Shown here piece by piece: positions 8,132-17,203 of a stretch of DNA of 64,000 nucleotides. A program made the position numbers and the translations under genes. The notes beneath the pieces are model-generated. The model was not told the DNA's origin and made no database searches. It was given only the letters and a program-made list of their open reading frames with translations. The stretch spans positions 3,162,001-3,226,000 of the forward strand of contig JASGHY010000001.1 of assembly GCA_047602185.1 (NCBI GenBank), given 5' to 3'. Positions within the stretch are counted from its first letter, which is position 1; each line of letters begins with the position of its first letter. This stretch comes from PMP191F sp047602185. GTDB lineage: Bacteria > Bacteroidota > Bacteroidia > Chitinophagales > Chitinophagaceae.

Positions 8132-8193
8132 AAACAAAGGTTAGTGTTATTATGAGGTTAAGGCATAACCAAAGTAATATAGGGTAGCAGGAT

Positions 8194-9069
8194 CTAGTAC
8201 CTGTTAAAGATCTTAACACCTACAGCCACAATCCATTTGCCGTATCTGATACCCGGATCGTACGTCACTCCTCCCAGTTTATACCGCTCTTTCCCTACAA
8301 TGCCATTAGTTCCCAATTTAACAAAGATCATTTCCCCGTTTGTCTTCTTTGCATCCTTTAACAAAGAGATTTCAAAACCAATGCCTGCCTGGTATCCCAG
8401 TTTATAGATCCTGTCAGAAACACTGCGTTGATTATCTATTAGATCTGTTATGTCTGAATAATTCCCGTTTACCTCCGAAGGGGTTGAATACTTCAATCTC
8501 GATGTGCGCAATGCAATCCCTGCATAGGGATACAGGTTAATACCGGGTGATCTTATAAAGTCATAACCAACGTCTGCCTGTAGAAAACTTGAAAAAGAAG
8601 CCTTCACTTCTTCATCACCCTTCTTGGCAACTTCTGAAAACCCGCCAATAGCATATGCTACATCACATAGCCAGGCTTTCTCCTTGATAGTAATGCCAAA
8701 GCCCAGTCTGAATACACCATTCGCCATTTTTGAAAACCCTTTAGGCACCAGGGTACTGTTCAGTTTATCAAAATCAGCGTCTGCCACTTCGGCAAAGAAA
8801 TCAAAGGAAAAATACCTGTCAGAATGTTGCATTAACTCAGCTCTCCTTCGTTCCAGTTCCTTGTATGCTTCTGTAAGGCGTACAGAATCCAGTAACTGCC
8901 TTCTCACGGAATCAGCAAACCTTTCCATCGAACGCATGCGTTCATCGTAATAATCAACGGAATCAACCTTTTTTTTGTTATTTATTGTTCCACGGGGCTG
9001 GGCATAAGCCACTGCAGGCAGCAAAAAAAGAAGTAGTAATACTCTCATAGCATTTTTGTTTTTGTTCAT
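8194..9069 (-). CDS. Outer-membrane beta-barrel-like protein, paralogue of the previous gene
   Basis: A 291-residue exported protein with the same plan as 7301-8131: signal peptide (MRVLLLLFLLPAVAYAQ, after MNKNKNA), a charged helical part (MRSMERFADSVRRQLLDSVRL, then EAYKELERRRAELM), then strands such as INLYPYAGIALRTSRLKYS, YKLGYQAGIGFEI and IRYGKWIVAVGVKIFNRY. The ATG at 9069 was chosen, with 9048 (MRVLLL) as the alternative; both keep the signal peptide. It is probably the first gene of the pair. No enzymatic motif is visible. Confidence 0.75.
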   Translation of the reverse strand: MNKNKNAMRVLLLLFLLPAVAYAQPRGTINNKKKVDSVDYYDERMRSMERFADSVRRQLLDSVRLTEAYKELERRRAELMQHSDRYFSFDFFAEVADADFDKLNSTLVPKGFSKMANGVFRLGFGITIKEKAWLCDVAYAIGGFSEVAKKGDEEVKASFSSFLQADVGYDFIRSPGINLYPYAGIALRTSRLKYSTPSEVNGNYSDITDLIDNQRSVSDRIYKLGYQAGIGFEISLLKDAKKTNGEMIFVKLGTNGIVGKERYKLGGVTYDPGIRYGKWIVAVGVKIFNRY

Positions 9070-9330
9070 GGTTATATCTCTAAAATAATATGCAGTACCG
9101 GTAATTACTACTCTTATCAACGACTACTGCCACATATTAACAGACCATTTTGAATATAGCATAGATCAATCAAAAATGTCAGTATTCACCTGTCAAAAAA
9201 AGCACTTGCAAATCAATGAAAATGAGCACACAGGAGTATTTGTTGAAGGTTTGTTATCGAAACGTTATAACCTGCTTACATAATTAACTTTTGCCCCAAA
9301 TTTGACGTCTAACAAGTAAATGTATTAATT

Positions 9331-9825
9331 ATGAAAAAGCTGCTGATAGTATTGTTTTCGATTGGACTGGCTTTTGGAGCTTCGGCTCAAAAGGTTGTTC
9401 GCGGTGGTGGCGGTCACTATAGCAGGCCTCCCCGTGTAGTAGTTGGAGTTGGTGCAGGATTTGGTTACTATTCCCCTTTCTATTCTCCCTTTGGATTTTA
9501 TTCACCATGGGGTTATCCCTACGCCTACAATAACTATTACAGCAAACCTTCAAGGCTCGATCTCGAAGTGCAGGACATTAAGGTAGATTATTCCGACAGG
9601 ATCCAATCTGTAAAGCTGGATGAATCATTGTCACGCAAAGAAAAAAGACAAAAGATCCGTGAATTAAAAACTGAACGTGACAAAGCGGTTATCCAGGCTA
9701 AAAAGGATTATTACTATAAACGTTCAAGAAGCACAAAGCCTTACAGCAACGATAGTAACAGTAATAGTAACAACGATAACAATACTCAAAACAACAATGC
9801 CAATGGCGGCCCTACCGGTCAGTAA
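9331..9825 (+). CDS. Exported Gly/Tyr-rich protein with Asn-rich tail
   Basis: A 164-residue protein with a clear signal peptide (MKKLLIVLFSIGLAFGASAQ). After it comes a Gly/Tyr/Phe/Pro-rich low-complexity region (GVGAGFGYYSPFYSPFGFYS), a charged helical segment (DRIQSVKLDESLSRKEKRQK and following) and a Ser/Asn-rich disordered tail. The helical part resembles conserved segments of small envelope proteins in Bacteroidota, but I cannot name a family. A promoter-like TAACTTTTGCC lies about 45 bases upstream. A terminator follows at 9852. Confidence 0.8.
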   Translation: MKKLLIVLFSIGLAFGASAQKVVRGGGGHYSRPPRVVVGVGAGFGYYSPFYSPFGFYSPWGYPYAYNNYYSKPSRLDLEVQDIKVDYSDRIQSVKLDESLSRKEKRQKIRELKTERDKAVIQAKKDYYYKRSRSTKPYSNDSNSNSNNDNNTQNNNANGGPTGQ

Positions 9826-9851
9826 TCGTTGACTCTTCGGTAACATCTTAC

Positions 9852-9882
9852 AAGTCTCGTCTTCCCGGCGGGACTTTTTTTG
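9852..9882 (+). terminator. Terminator after the Gly/Tyr-rich protein
   Basis: AAGTCTCG / CGGGACTT stem (one wobble) followed by a run of T, 27 bases after the stop. Confidence 0.75.
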
Positions 9883-9883
9883 T

Positions 9884-10061
9884 TATAAGTTGTAAGTTAT
9901 ACGTTGTAGGTTTATGGCTGTTATTATAGAATGGTTTACTAATAAAAACTGTTCTTTCAACCGCAGAGAACATGAGTTTAAGAGTTTACGCAGAGGAATC
10001 CTAAGCAGCGATTTACTCCTTCTGGTTCTAACTTATAACCTATAACTTAAAACTTACAACC
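9884..10061. repeat. Inverted pair of TTATAAGTTGTAAG-type words between convergent genes
   Basis: Words of the AACTTATAACC family occur in one orientation at 9884-9912 and in the other at 10030-10061, just at the end of the permease gene. They could pair in a long imperfect hairpin across the convergent junction. Confidence 0.6.
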
Positions 10062-12438
10062 CCTCCTTCTTCAAACTCTCCACCGGGTTCATCATCGCTG
10101 CTTTCACAGATTGATAACTAACAGTAAGTAACGTGATCAGAAGCACACCGGCACCCGCCAACACAAAGATCGACAGCGGCATGGCTGTATGATAAGGATA
10201 ATGTTGCAGCCAGTTAAACATAATATACCATACAATGGGAGTTGCTACCAGTAAAGCAATAACAACAAGCTTTATAAAGTCTTTTGACAGCAGGATCAGC
10301 AATTGCACAACAGAAGCGCCCAGCACCTTACGGATGCCGATCTCTTTTGTACGCTGCTCAGCCATAAAAGAAGCAAGCCCCAGCACCCCGAGACTGCAGA
10401 TAAAAATAGCCAGCACAGCAAACACAGTAGCCAGTTTACCTACGCGTTCTTCATCAGAAAATTTGCGGGCATATTCCTGGTCGGTGAACTTATATTCAAA
10501 AGAGCCACCGGGATTCAGCTTCTTAAATACAGTTTCTATTTTACTCAATGACTCCTGTACAGGCATTACAGGGTTCATGCGAACACTCAAAGCATTTAAT
10601 GAATTATTATACTGCAACCAGAATACAGTAGGTTGTGCAGCAGTATAAGGAGATTCCATCAGCATATTCTTTATTACCCCGGTAACAATATGCGGCTTGC
10701 CATCAAAGCTGATACTTTCCCCTACCGGATCTTTAAACCCCATCAATTTAGCAGCAGCTTCGTTAATGATCAGCGAACCGGTATCCGCAGCATAAGCTCT
10801 TGAAAAATCACGTCCTTCGCTAACCTGCCAGTTAACAGTATTCCCAAAATCATGCGTTACGGTTACCAACCCTATCAAAGGAGCTGTACCCGGATCTTTA
10901 CCTTTCCACGTAAGATCATTATAGCTGAATGGTGCGGCTGTAGAAGGGACCGACGACTTCGAGATGGCAGCTACTGCACCCGACTGCAGCAATTCATTAC
11001 GCAATACATTATAATCAATACCATAGATCTCCGGCGTGTTCATGGTAATAGTGATCAATCCCTCACGCATATATCCTGCCGGACGGCTCTTTGCATATTG
11101 GATCTGCTTATACACTACTATAGTCCCAACGATCAGCATCATTGAAACGGTAAATTGCACAACCAGCAATGCCTTCCGGGGCAAGGCAGCCAGTCTGCCT
11201 GTCCTGAAACTTCCCTTCAATACTTTTACAGGATGGAAAGAAGATAGATAAAAAGCGGGATAACTTCCGGCAATTAACCCGGTAAAAAGCGTGAACAGCA
11301 ACATCAGTATCCAGAACCAGGGAGCAGTATAAGGTATGGTAACTTCTTTACCGGTAAGGCCCCTGAAAAAAGGCAGCATACATTGCACCAGCACAATTGC
11401 AGCAACAAAAGAAAGGATTGACAGCAACATGGATTCACCCAGGAAACGGGCAATCAACTGACCACGTGCAGCACCAATAGCTTTCCGGATGCCGGTTTCC
11501 TTTGCCCTTTTTTCACTGCGCGCTGTAGACAGGTTCATGAAATTAATACAGGCCAGTATCAATACCATGATACCTGTAATGCCAAACAACCATACCAGCC
11601 TTATGCGGCCACCTGCTGCTTTACCATTCCTGAATTCATTATACAGGTGCCATTTATCCATCGGGTGCAAAAAAAGCTCCTCGTTCGATGCCTTGATATG
11701 TGGCTTTACAACATCCTTTATCTGCTTATTTACTTTTGCAATATCAGCATGCTCATTCAGCTCTACATACAACTGCCAATAACGGTTGTCCCATTGTGAT
11801 TGCGCATCCTTCAGCCACGGAAGCAGGGTAATAGCCTTACTCCAAGAAAGAAAAAGTTTTGTATCGTGAAAGGTAGTATTCGCAGGCAGGTCTTCAAAAA
11901 CACCGGCGATGGTAATTTCAGCCCTGTTATCAAGCCTCAGCGTTTTATTCAATGCAGGCTCACTGCCAAACAATGCTTTAGCAAGAGATGCAGTGATCAA
12001 TACAGACGAGGGATCTTTCAATGCATCTCTTCTCCCTTCGATCATTTTCAGTGAAAGCATTTCCGGAAGATCAGGCTGAACCCATGAACCGGGTTGTGAT
12101 ATTTTTTTATCGCCTACTGCTACGGTATGTGTAAACGCGGGAAAAACGATAGCCACCCTTTTAAATTCACCGGCATACCTGGTGCGCAATTCATCTGCCA
12201 GGGGAATAGCGATATTGCCACTGGTGCTGGCCTCGCCGTCAGTCACCTGCACATCCATTACCTGCGCCAGCCTGCTGTGATGCTGATGGTAATTGTCAAA
12301 AGATATCTCGTCCCAAACCCACAGGCCTATCAGCAAAGCGACGGCCATTCCCGCGGTAAGACCAAGAATATTAATAATAGTATAAGCCTTACTTCTGGCA
12401 AGACTTCTCCATGCAATACGGAAATAATTGCTCAACAT
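10054..12438 (-). CDS. FtsX/MacB-type ABC transporter permease
   Basis: A 794-residue membrane protein with two MacB-like periplasmic domains and two FtsX permease domains. The N-terminal helix (YTIINILGLTAGMAVALLIG) is followed by a periplasmic domain. The first FtsX core has GIMVLILACINFMNLSTARS and the family signature EKRAKETGIRKAIGAARGQLI. The second repeats this with MAEQRTKEIGIRKVLGASVVQLL. ATG 12438 (MLSNYFRIAWRSLARSKAYT) was chosen because this N-terminus is shared with the second permease of the window; the frame extends only nine codons further. No ATPase gene is adjacent, so the partner (MacB-like ATPase) must be elsewhere. The substrate is unknown; relatives handle lipoproteins, peptides or envelope stress. 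Confidence 0.9.
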   Translation of the reverse strand: MLSNYFRIAWRSLARSKAYTIINILGLTAGMAVALLIGLWVWDEISFDNYHQHHSRLAQVMDVQVTDGEASTSGNIAIPLADELRTRYAGEFKRVAIVFPAFTHTVAVGDKKISQPGSWVQPDLPEMLSLKMIEGRRDALKDPSSVLITASLAKALFGSEPALNKTLRLDNRAEITIAGVFEDLPANTTFHDTKLFLSWSKAITLLPWLKDAQSQWDNRYWQLYVELNEHADIAKVNKQIKDVVKPHIKASNEELFLHPMDKWHLYNEFRNGKAAGGRIRLVWLFGITGIMVLILACINFMNLSTARSEKRAKETGIRKAIGAARGQLIARFLGESMLLSILSFVAAIVLVQCMLPFFRGLTGKEVTIPYTAPWFWILMLLFTLFTGLIAGSYPAFYLSSFHPVKVLKGSFRTGRLAALPRKALLVVQFTVSMMLIVGTIVVYKQIQYAKSRPAGYMREGLITITMNTPEIYGIDYNVLRNELLQSGAVAAISKSSVPSTAAPFSYNDLTWKGKDPGTAPLIGLVTVTHDFGNTVNWQVSEGRDFSRAYAADTGSLIINEAAAKLMGFKDPVGESISFDGKPHIVTGVIKNMLMESPYTAAQPTVFWLQYNNSLNALSVRMNPVMPVQESLSKIETVFKKLNPGGSFEYKFTDQEYARKFSDEERVGKLATVFAVLAIFICSLGVLGLASFMAEQRTKEIGIRKVLGASVVQLLILLSKDFIKLVVIALLVATPIVWYIMFNWLQHYPYHTAMPLSIFVLAGAGVLLITLLTVSYQSVKAAMMNPVESLKKEGL

Positions 12439-12548
12439 ACCGGCAGTTTTGCCATTTGTCAGCAAATCCTTCAGGATATTACGATAAGGACCAATAAAAT
12501 TTCTATCACGAATAGTTCACCCACATTCCCATATTCACGCACAGAGTC

Positions 12549-12697
12549 AGGCGTTAAGCTTTAAGCGTTTGGCGTTAAGCCTGCATTTAACCTACAACTT
12601 ATAACCTATAACTTAAAACCTGTATTCGCGTTAAGCATTCAGCGTTAAGCGTTCAGCCTTGTATTAACCTACAACTTATAACCTATAACTTAAAACC
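12549..12697. repeat. Alternating GCGTTAAGC and AACTTATAACC words
   Basis: Two word families alternate: GTTAAGCTTTAAGCG/GCGTTAAGC at 12549-12580, ACTTATAACCTATAACTT at 12592-12620, GCGTTAAGCATTCAGC at 12628-12657, then ACTTATAACCTATAACTT again at 12667-12697, ending at the stop of the phosphatase gene. The block is effectively a direct repeat of a two-word unit. Confidence 0.65.
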
Positions 12698-13486
12698 CTA
12701 ATACCCCTTCAACCAACTCTTCATCACCGAATCCTTCTGCGCCGGTGTAAGCGTGGTATTCGCAGGCAACAAAGCCCCCTCCCAGTCACCATAAGCAGGA
12801 TTAGGCAATACAATATAGCGGGCGCCAAATTGTGCGGTAAGACGATCAGTGGCAGCCTGGCGTTCCTGGTAATTCTTTCTGTAGAGCGAAAAATGATCAG
12901 CGAGATTATCTCCTACCAGCATTACAATATCGTGTGTAACAGCAACCTGCTGGCGGCGGGCTTCCTTATCTGAAGTAGTTTGTTTTAACAACAGGTGAGC
13001 ATTATCAGCATTGGGAAAATCATATTGCTGCAGGTTTTTCAACGTAGCGGCACGTTCCTGTTCATCACGGTTTGTAATATAAAAAACCTCGATACCCCTG
13101 GAGGCTGCATATTTAAAAAAGGAAGGGGCGCCCGGCACGGTATCGCAGGCTGCTTTAGCAGTCCACTCGTGCCAGCTTGCAGGTTCATAGTCTTTCCCCT
13201 GCAAACCCTGGTGCACTGCATAAGGGCTATTATCCAGTACTGTTTCATCTACGTCTGTAATAATTGCCTTCGGTTTGCTGCCTGCAGGCAATTGGTCCAC
13301 TCGTAAGCGTGCAAGATTATATGCCTGGAAACACAATGCGCGGTATTCAGCAGCACGCTGCTGAAACAGCGAAGCAAACAATTTACCCGGTACTATCATA
13401 TCAGCAGATGATGGTACAGTAGCAGCTTTTTTCTGTGCAGAACAGGCAGCCAGTGCCATCAAAAAACATACAGCTATTTTTTTCAT
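12698..13486 (-). CDS. Acid phosphatase / 5'-nucleotidase lipoprotein, e(P4) type
   Basis: A 262-residue lipoprotein (MKKIAVCFLMALAAC, lipidated Cys at residue 15) of the HAD-superfamily class B/C acid phosphatases. The catalytic motif I DVDETVLDNS lies at about residues 78-87, with the nucleophilic Asp and the general acid Asp two residues later. Motif II is in VFYITNRDEQERAATLKNL and motif III/IV in VMLVGDNLADHFSLYRKN. The family dephosphorylates nucleotides and small phosphate esters at the outer membrane, for nucleotide or phosphate scavenging. The length matches the family. It is monocistronic here. Confidence 0.9.
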   Translation of the reverse strand: MKKIAVCFLMALAACSAQKKAATVPSSADMIVPGKLFASLFQQRAAEYRALCFQAYNLARLRVDQLPAGSKPKAIITDVDETVLDNSPYAVHQGLQGKDYEPASWHEWTAKAACDTVPGAPSFFKYAASRGIEVFYITNRDEQERAATLKNLQQYDFPNADNAHLLLKQTTSDKEARRQQVAVTHDIVMLVGDNLADHFSLYRKNYQERQAATDRLTAQFGARYIVLPNPAYGDWEGALLPANTTLTPAQKDSVMKSWLKGY

Positions 13487-13568
13487 AATCTACAGTACTT
13501 GTAAGTGAATGAACGGGGCAAACTTAGCTGATTTTTTTACATTCAACAGGTGTCAAAGCACCAATAAG

Positions 13569-13597
13569 AGATCCGGGGCCATAATAGCCCCGGATCT
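13569..13597 (-). terminator. Hairpin after the haem-motif lipoprotein gene
   Basis: Perfect 11-bp stem (AGATCCGGGGC / GCCCCGGATCT), 34 bases behind the stop of the gene at 13631-15490. The T run is short, so terminator function is likely but not certain. Confidence 0.6.
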
Positions 13598-13630
13598 GTT
13601 TATCATTTTAAATGTTTTTTAGAGAAAGCC

Positions 13631-15490
13631 CTAGTGCGTTTTACTCCTGATGTCTTTGGTAAGTATCCGTGCCAGCGTAAATGCTTTGGTCACCGGCCGG
13701 CAGGGGGAAGTTACAAACGATTCAAGGTCCAGTGCCCGGAACTCAAGGTCATTAAAACCTCTTATACGCGGGCTTGCAACAGTTGGTCTGTTAGCCCGGT
13801 CTGCAACAAGGAAGGGAGATGCTGACATAGCCGGATCACCTGTAAGGAATTTAGAGAGAATAGCTGGTACACCGGTAGCAGTAAAGGCAGGTGCCACGTG
13901 CATAAAGTTGCCGGTATTAGCCTCCCCACCATGACAACCGCTACAGGTATTCAGAGAAAATACAAACCGTGCGCTGTCGCTGGTAATAAACCCCGGAGCC
14001 GCAGTATTGGCATTCCAATGGTAAGTAGTGGGATTAAGCGTATGCGCCTTACCTGCCAGGAAGTTTTTGCCACCGGCAGTCAGTGGAACAGTGTATTTAT
14101 TAGCTTCTATTTTTGTGGTACTGTCATTTACAAACTGTGCTGTGATCAATACATCCGCCGGTACAAAACCTGTTTGCTGACGATTAAAGGTCACCTGTGG
14201 TTCCTGTTTCACAGTTACATTCTTCAGCAGGTGTGTGGTGGCATCAATATTAAATTCACGCAGCTCCCAGGGATTACCAATAGCCAGTTCATTGGTACGT
14301 ACCTGGTTAAGAGCGCTGCCATTAGGCTTTGAAGGTTCTGCATTTGCAGCCGTAAATTGTACGGTAATAGCTTCCAGTGCCGCATTGTAAGCAGGAGTGC
14401 CGGGTGTCATCAACCGCAGCGCATACCATTGTTGGGCATAAGCTTTCAACGAAGCACAGGTATGTTTCGGTAATCCATATTCAAAGATCACCATAAAGGG
14501 AGCAGGATTACGCAATACACCGCAGGTAGGGGTGGTAGCACAGAAAACAAATCTTCCTTCACCGGGATTACCGAATCCGTAGCCCGAATTACCACGAAGG
14601 TCTACCCTGTTTACAATAGCTAATAGTTTAAAAGGTGCAAACTTGATATCAAAGCTGCCACCACTTAAAGTAGACCATGCACTGATGATCTGTGAAATGG
14701 CTGTTCTTTTTGCAATCACATCCCCGTTCACAGTCTGGTCAGTCTGCCAGGTTTGCAACCATTGTAACAGGAAATCTTTTGGCGTTACGCCTGAGCTACC
14801 TGCCATATCGGTTACCAGTTTTCCAAAAGCCCACGCACCATTAGGGTTACCTACCCCGCTACATGGATTAAATGTGCGGGAAGTGTCCGACACTACCCCC
14901 GGATCAGTTACAGTAAGGGAATGATCTTTTAATACAGGATCAGCTGCAATTGCAAAGATGGAAGGATCAATATGGAAAATGCCACCTGCTTTAAAGCGTT
15001 CAAAACTTTTGATATCGAGCTTTTCTACCGGCATTTCCACCATTGTACGTCCCCTGAACACATTAATGGTACGCCGTTGAGACAGTTTAATGTTAATACT
15101 GTCCATTTGTTTCTGCATGGCTTCAAGGTCATCCTTAAGCACGATAGAAAAAATGCCGTCACCGGCTGTTTTATCCCCCCCCTTGCCATCATCACGCAAC
15201 ACTACTTTATCATCATCTCCCAGCAAAACAGCATGCAGGTCTCCCTGTATCTCACCTTTGGCAAAAGCAGCAGTGAACAGTACATTACCGGTATCATTCT
15301 TATCCAGTTTCTGAATATCTACAGCGGTTGCCAGTGGGGGCGCCATTTCAAAAGCAGGATTAACAGGAATATTAGCTACTACCGGTTTTCCTACGCCCTG
15401 GCGGCAGGCATCCAGTGTAAGAACAGCAATATAGACCAGTACAATACCACATAGCATGGTAAGGGTGAGTCTTGGGGGGACTATTCTCAT
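13631..15490 (-). CDS. Large lipoprotein with a single CxxCH haem motif
   Basis: A 619-residue exported protein. The N-terminus (TMLCGIVLVYIAVLTLDAC) looks like a lipoprotein signal with lipidated Cys. Near residues 70-140 is a segment (AVLLGDDDKVVLRDDGKGGD, then AGDGIFSIVL) like the choice-of-anchor or bacterial Ig-like modules of surface proteins. The middle has LLAIVNRVDLRGNSGYG and GNPGEGRFVFCA. One cytochrome-c-type motif, CSGCHGG, sits about 110 residues from the end, followed by NTGNFMHVAP. It resembles surface proteins I know only as hypothetical in Bacteroidota and Myxococcota; no enzyme can be named. A redox or haem role is possible but only one motif is present and no clear axial ligand is assigned. 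Confidence 0.8.
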   Translation of the reverse strand: MRIVPPRLTLTMLCGIVLVYIAVLTLDACRQGVGKPVVANIPVNPAFEMAPPLATAVDIQKLDKNDTGNVLFTAAFAKGEIQGDLHAVLLGDDDKVVLRDDGKGGDKTAGDGIFSIVLKDDLEAMQKQMDSINIKLSQRRTINVFRGRTMVEMPVEKLDIKSFERFKAGGIFHIDPSIFAIAADPVLKDHSLTVTDPGVVSDTSRTFNPCSGVGNPNGAWAFGKLVTDMAGSSGVTPKDFLLQWLQTWQTDQTVNGDVIAKRTAISQIISAWSTLSGGSFDIKFAPFKLLAIVNRVDLRGNSGYGFGNPGEGRFVFCATTPTCGVLRNPAPFMVIFEYGLPKHTCASLKAYAQQWYALRLMTPGTPAYNAALEAITVQFTAANAEPSKPNGSALNQVRTNELAIGNPWELREFNIDATTHLLKNVTVKQEPQVTFNRQQTGFVPADVLITAQFVNDSTTKIEANKYTVPLTAGGKNFLAGKAHTLNPTTYHWNANTAAPGFITSDSARFVFSLNTCSGCHGGEANTGNFMHVAPAFTATGVPAILSKFLTGDPAMSASPFLVADRANRPTVASPRIRGFNDLEFRALDLESFVTSPCRPVTKAFTLARILTKDIRSKTH

Positions 15491-15657
15491 ATATTAGTTT
15501 TTATAAATATACAGTCCCCCTATGGCCGTTGTCAATACCATTTAGTGGGTACACCTATGCGATAGCACTTACCCGAAAACGACTATGCACAACTAAAGCT
15601 GATCTGTAAACGTAAGAGAATGAGAGAGATAAAGGCAGAAAGATTAGGACATAAAAA

Positions 15658-15677
15658 AGCGTACCCATTTGTACGCT
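15658..15677 (-). terminator. Terminator behind the 68-residue ORF
   Basis: AGCGTAC / GTACGCT stem with a six-base loop. On the minus strand it is followed by six T. It is 73 bases downstream of the stop at 15750 and supports transcription of that small gene. Confidence 0.65.
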
Positions 15678-15749
15678 GACTATTATCTTATACGAAGCCG
15701 TTTGGAAGTAATTGATTATACAAAACTTCTATCACCAAAGATTGACATA

Positions 15750-15956
15750 CTATAACAAGCCGCCGTTTCCCTGTGGTTTATTGATTACACAGTAAGGATA
15801 TTCTTTGGCCATGTTATTCAATCTTGCTACGGTCTCTTCGTCAGGTTGTGGGGGAGTTTGCAATTTTTTGATAGTTGCACTTTTTGCAGGCTTTTTTGCA
15901 ACACTGAGAGCGGGTGTGGTGGTTGTGTTCATACTGGTTACCGGTGCTTCGTTCAT
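15750..15956 (-). CDS. Small protein with Thr/Lys/Pro-rich N-terminus and YPYCVINKPQGNGGLL tail
   Basis: A 68-residue ORF with its own downstream terminator. The first 40 residues are Thr-, Ala-, Lys- and Pro-rich and probably disordered; a short helical part (DEETVARLNNMAKEYPY) follows, and it ends in CVINKPQGNGGLL with the only cysteine. It has no hydrophobic segment. The acidic leader-like helix before a Gly-containing tail is faintly like a modified-peptide precursor, but no maturation genes are nearby. I regard it as a real but unassigned small gene. Confidence 0.5.
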   Translation of the reverse strand: MNEAPVTSMNTTTTPALSVAKKPAKSATIKKLQTPPQPDEETVARLNNMAKEYPYCVINKPQGNGGLL

Positions 15957-16327
15957 ACGTCATGGTTTTAAAGAATGAAAGGATATTTGCTGAGGCTACA
16001 ACAAACTTTTTAAAGACAGCAAGTCGTTAACGGTTCTTAGTCCTCGTTTTTTTCCACTGACAAGCGAAACGGTGAAGCAATCGTAATGGAGACGGAATCT
16101 TAAGGTTGATACTTTTCTTTGGTGCGTAGCGAAAGGGAACGGTAAATATGTACTCTTTTTGAACAGCATAAAGTTACCGAAAAAAAGCCCGAATAATACT
16201 ATTAACAACCTGTAATTTTTTCAAAAAAAATTAAAAGAGCATCATATAAAAATAAAAAACAGGTTAATGACTTAACCTGTTTTCAAATATTATCTTGATG
16301 ACGCGTTGTTGCGTACAAAAAACACAA
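15957..16327. other. AT-rich gap with a terminator, no convincing gene
   Basis: Between the 68-residue gene and the DUF4397 gene there is only an ORF of 70 codons with poor composition (rejected) and the terminator at 16256-16283. Confidence 0.6.
16256..16283 (-). terminator. Terminator of the DUF4397 gene
   Basis: Perfect 12-bp stem (AAAACAGGTTAA / TTAACCTGTTTT) with a four-base loop, 45 bases behind the stop at 16328, ending in T-rich sequence on the minus strand. Confidence 0.8.
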
Positions 16328-17035
16328 TTAGTAGATCGCCCTTGCCACAGTTATACTGGGTGTATAATTGCTGCCTCCGCCTACCAATCCTTTTAATACG
16401 ATGGTGTACGCATTGCCCTGCAACATTGATACGTCAATAGCCTGTGCAATCAGTGAATCATTGGCAGTCGCTTTGATCTGAATAGTGTGATAGCCGTAAG
16501 TATAAGGCGTAAACTGGTTATAAAAATCACTGTACACGTTATCGGCAGGCTCTCTTCTCTCCTGTTGCTTTGCCCCATCAATATAAAGGTCTACCTGGCC
16601 AAGATTAGGGACCATCTGGAAAAAGCGGTAATAAGCTTTATCAAGGGTTACGTATGACAGATCATCTTTAATACGTACAGCCTTTCCTTGTCCGGATGGA
16701 TCATTGTACAATAAAAGGGTGTAAATACCTGCGGAATCATAATTAAGTGCAGGGATCTGTGCTACCACACTGTCACTGCTGGCTTTTTTGAAAGTAACAT
16801 CAAAATAATCTGCTGCAACGGCAGAATAGCTGTTGGAAATAGCTCCCGCAGCAATAGGGTCAGATACTTTAGTGGTGCCAAAATACACCTCAACAGAAGG
16901 AGCCTTGGGTGCTACATGCATCAGGTAAACATAAGATAATGGATCCTGTTTGCCGGTTTCCACCGATTTTAAACAACCAGTTGCCACAAAACCTGTAATA
17001 GCAGCCAGAACCACGTATACTTTTAGTCCTCATTT
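16328..17035 (-). CDS. DUF4397 lipoprotein with an apparent frameshift at the start
   Basis: A cell-surface lipoprotein. The body (LSYVYLMHVAPKAPSVEVYF, then SYSAVAADYFDVTFK, YRFFQMVPNLGQVDLYIDG, AYTIVLKGL) fits DUF4397, an Ig-like repeat domain of Bacteroidota surface proteins. The open frame can only start at a GTG (17014, MVLAAITGFVATGC), which would give a lipoprotein signal without a charged N-region. A proper ATG-AGG-ACT-AAA start lies at 17033 (preceded by ATG-AAA) but is one base out of frame: removing one A from the run AAAA at 17021-17024 gives MRTKVYVVLAAITGFVATGC, an ideal signal. Either the gene carries a real one-base insertion, or the base is a sequence error. The coordinates include this upstream start. 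Confidence 0.75.
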
Positions 17036-17203
17036 TCATCGTCATTGTTGTATTGAAGTTCAAATTTAAACAAGTATAGCGCCGTTCAAAAGGGATATAA
17101 TCTGAATTAATCCCCGTTTAATTTTCATTTCAACATAATGACACAGGATGAGCTCTTTCCGTTGCACTGTTTCCACCCGCAGTTTTCAGCAAACTTATAC
17201 ATA

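Noticed and set aside
15996..16208. 70-codon ORF on the minus strand
   Set aside because: No recognisable leader, unusual composition, and nothing in the context supports it.
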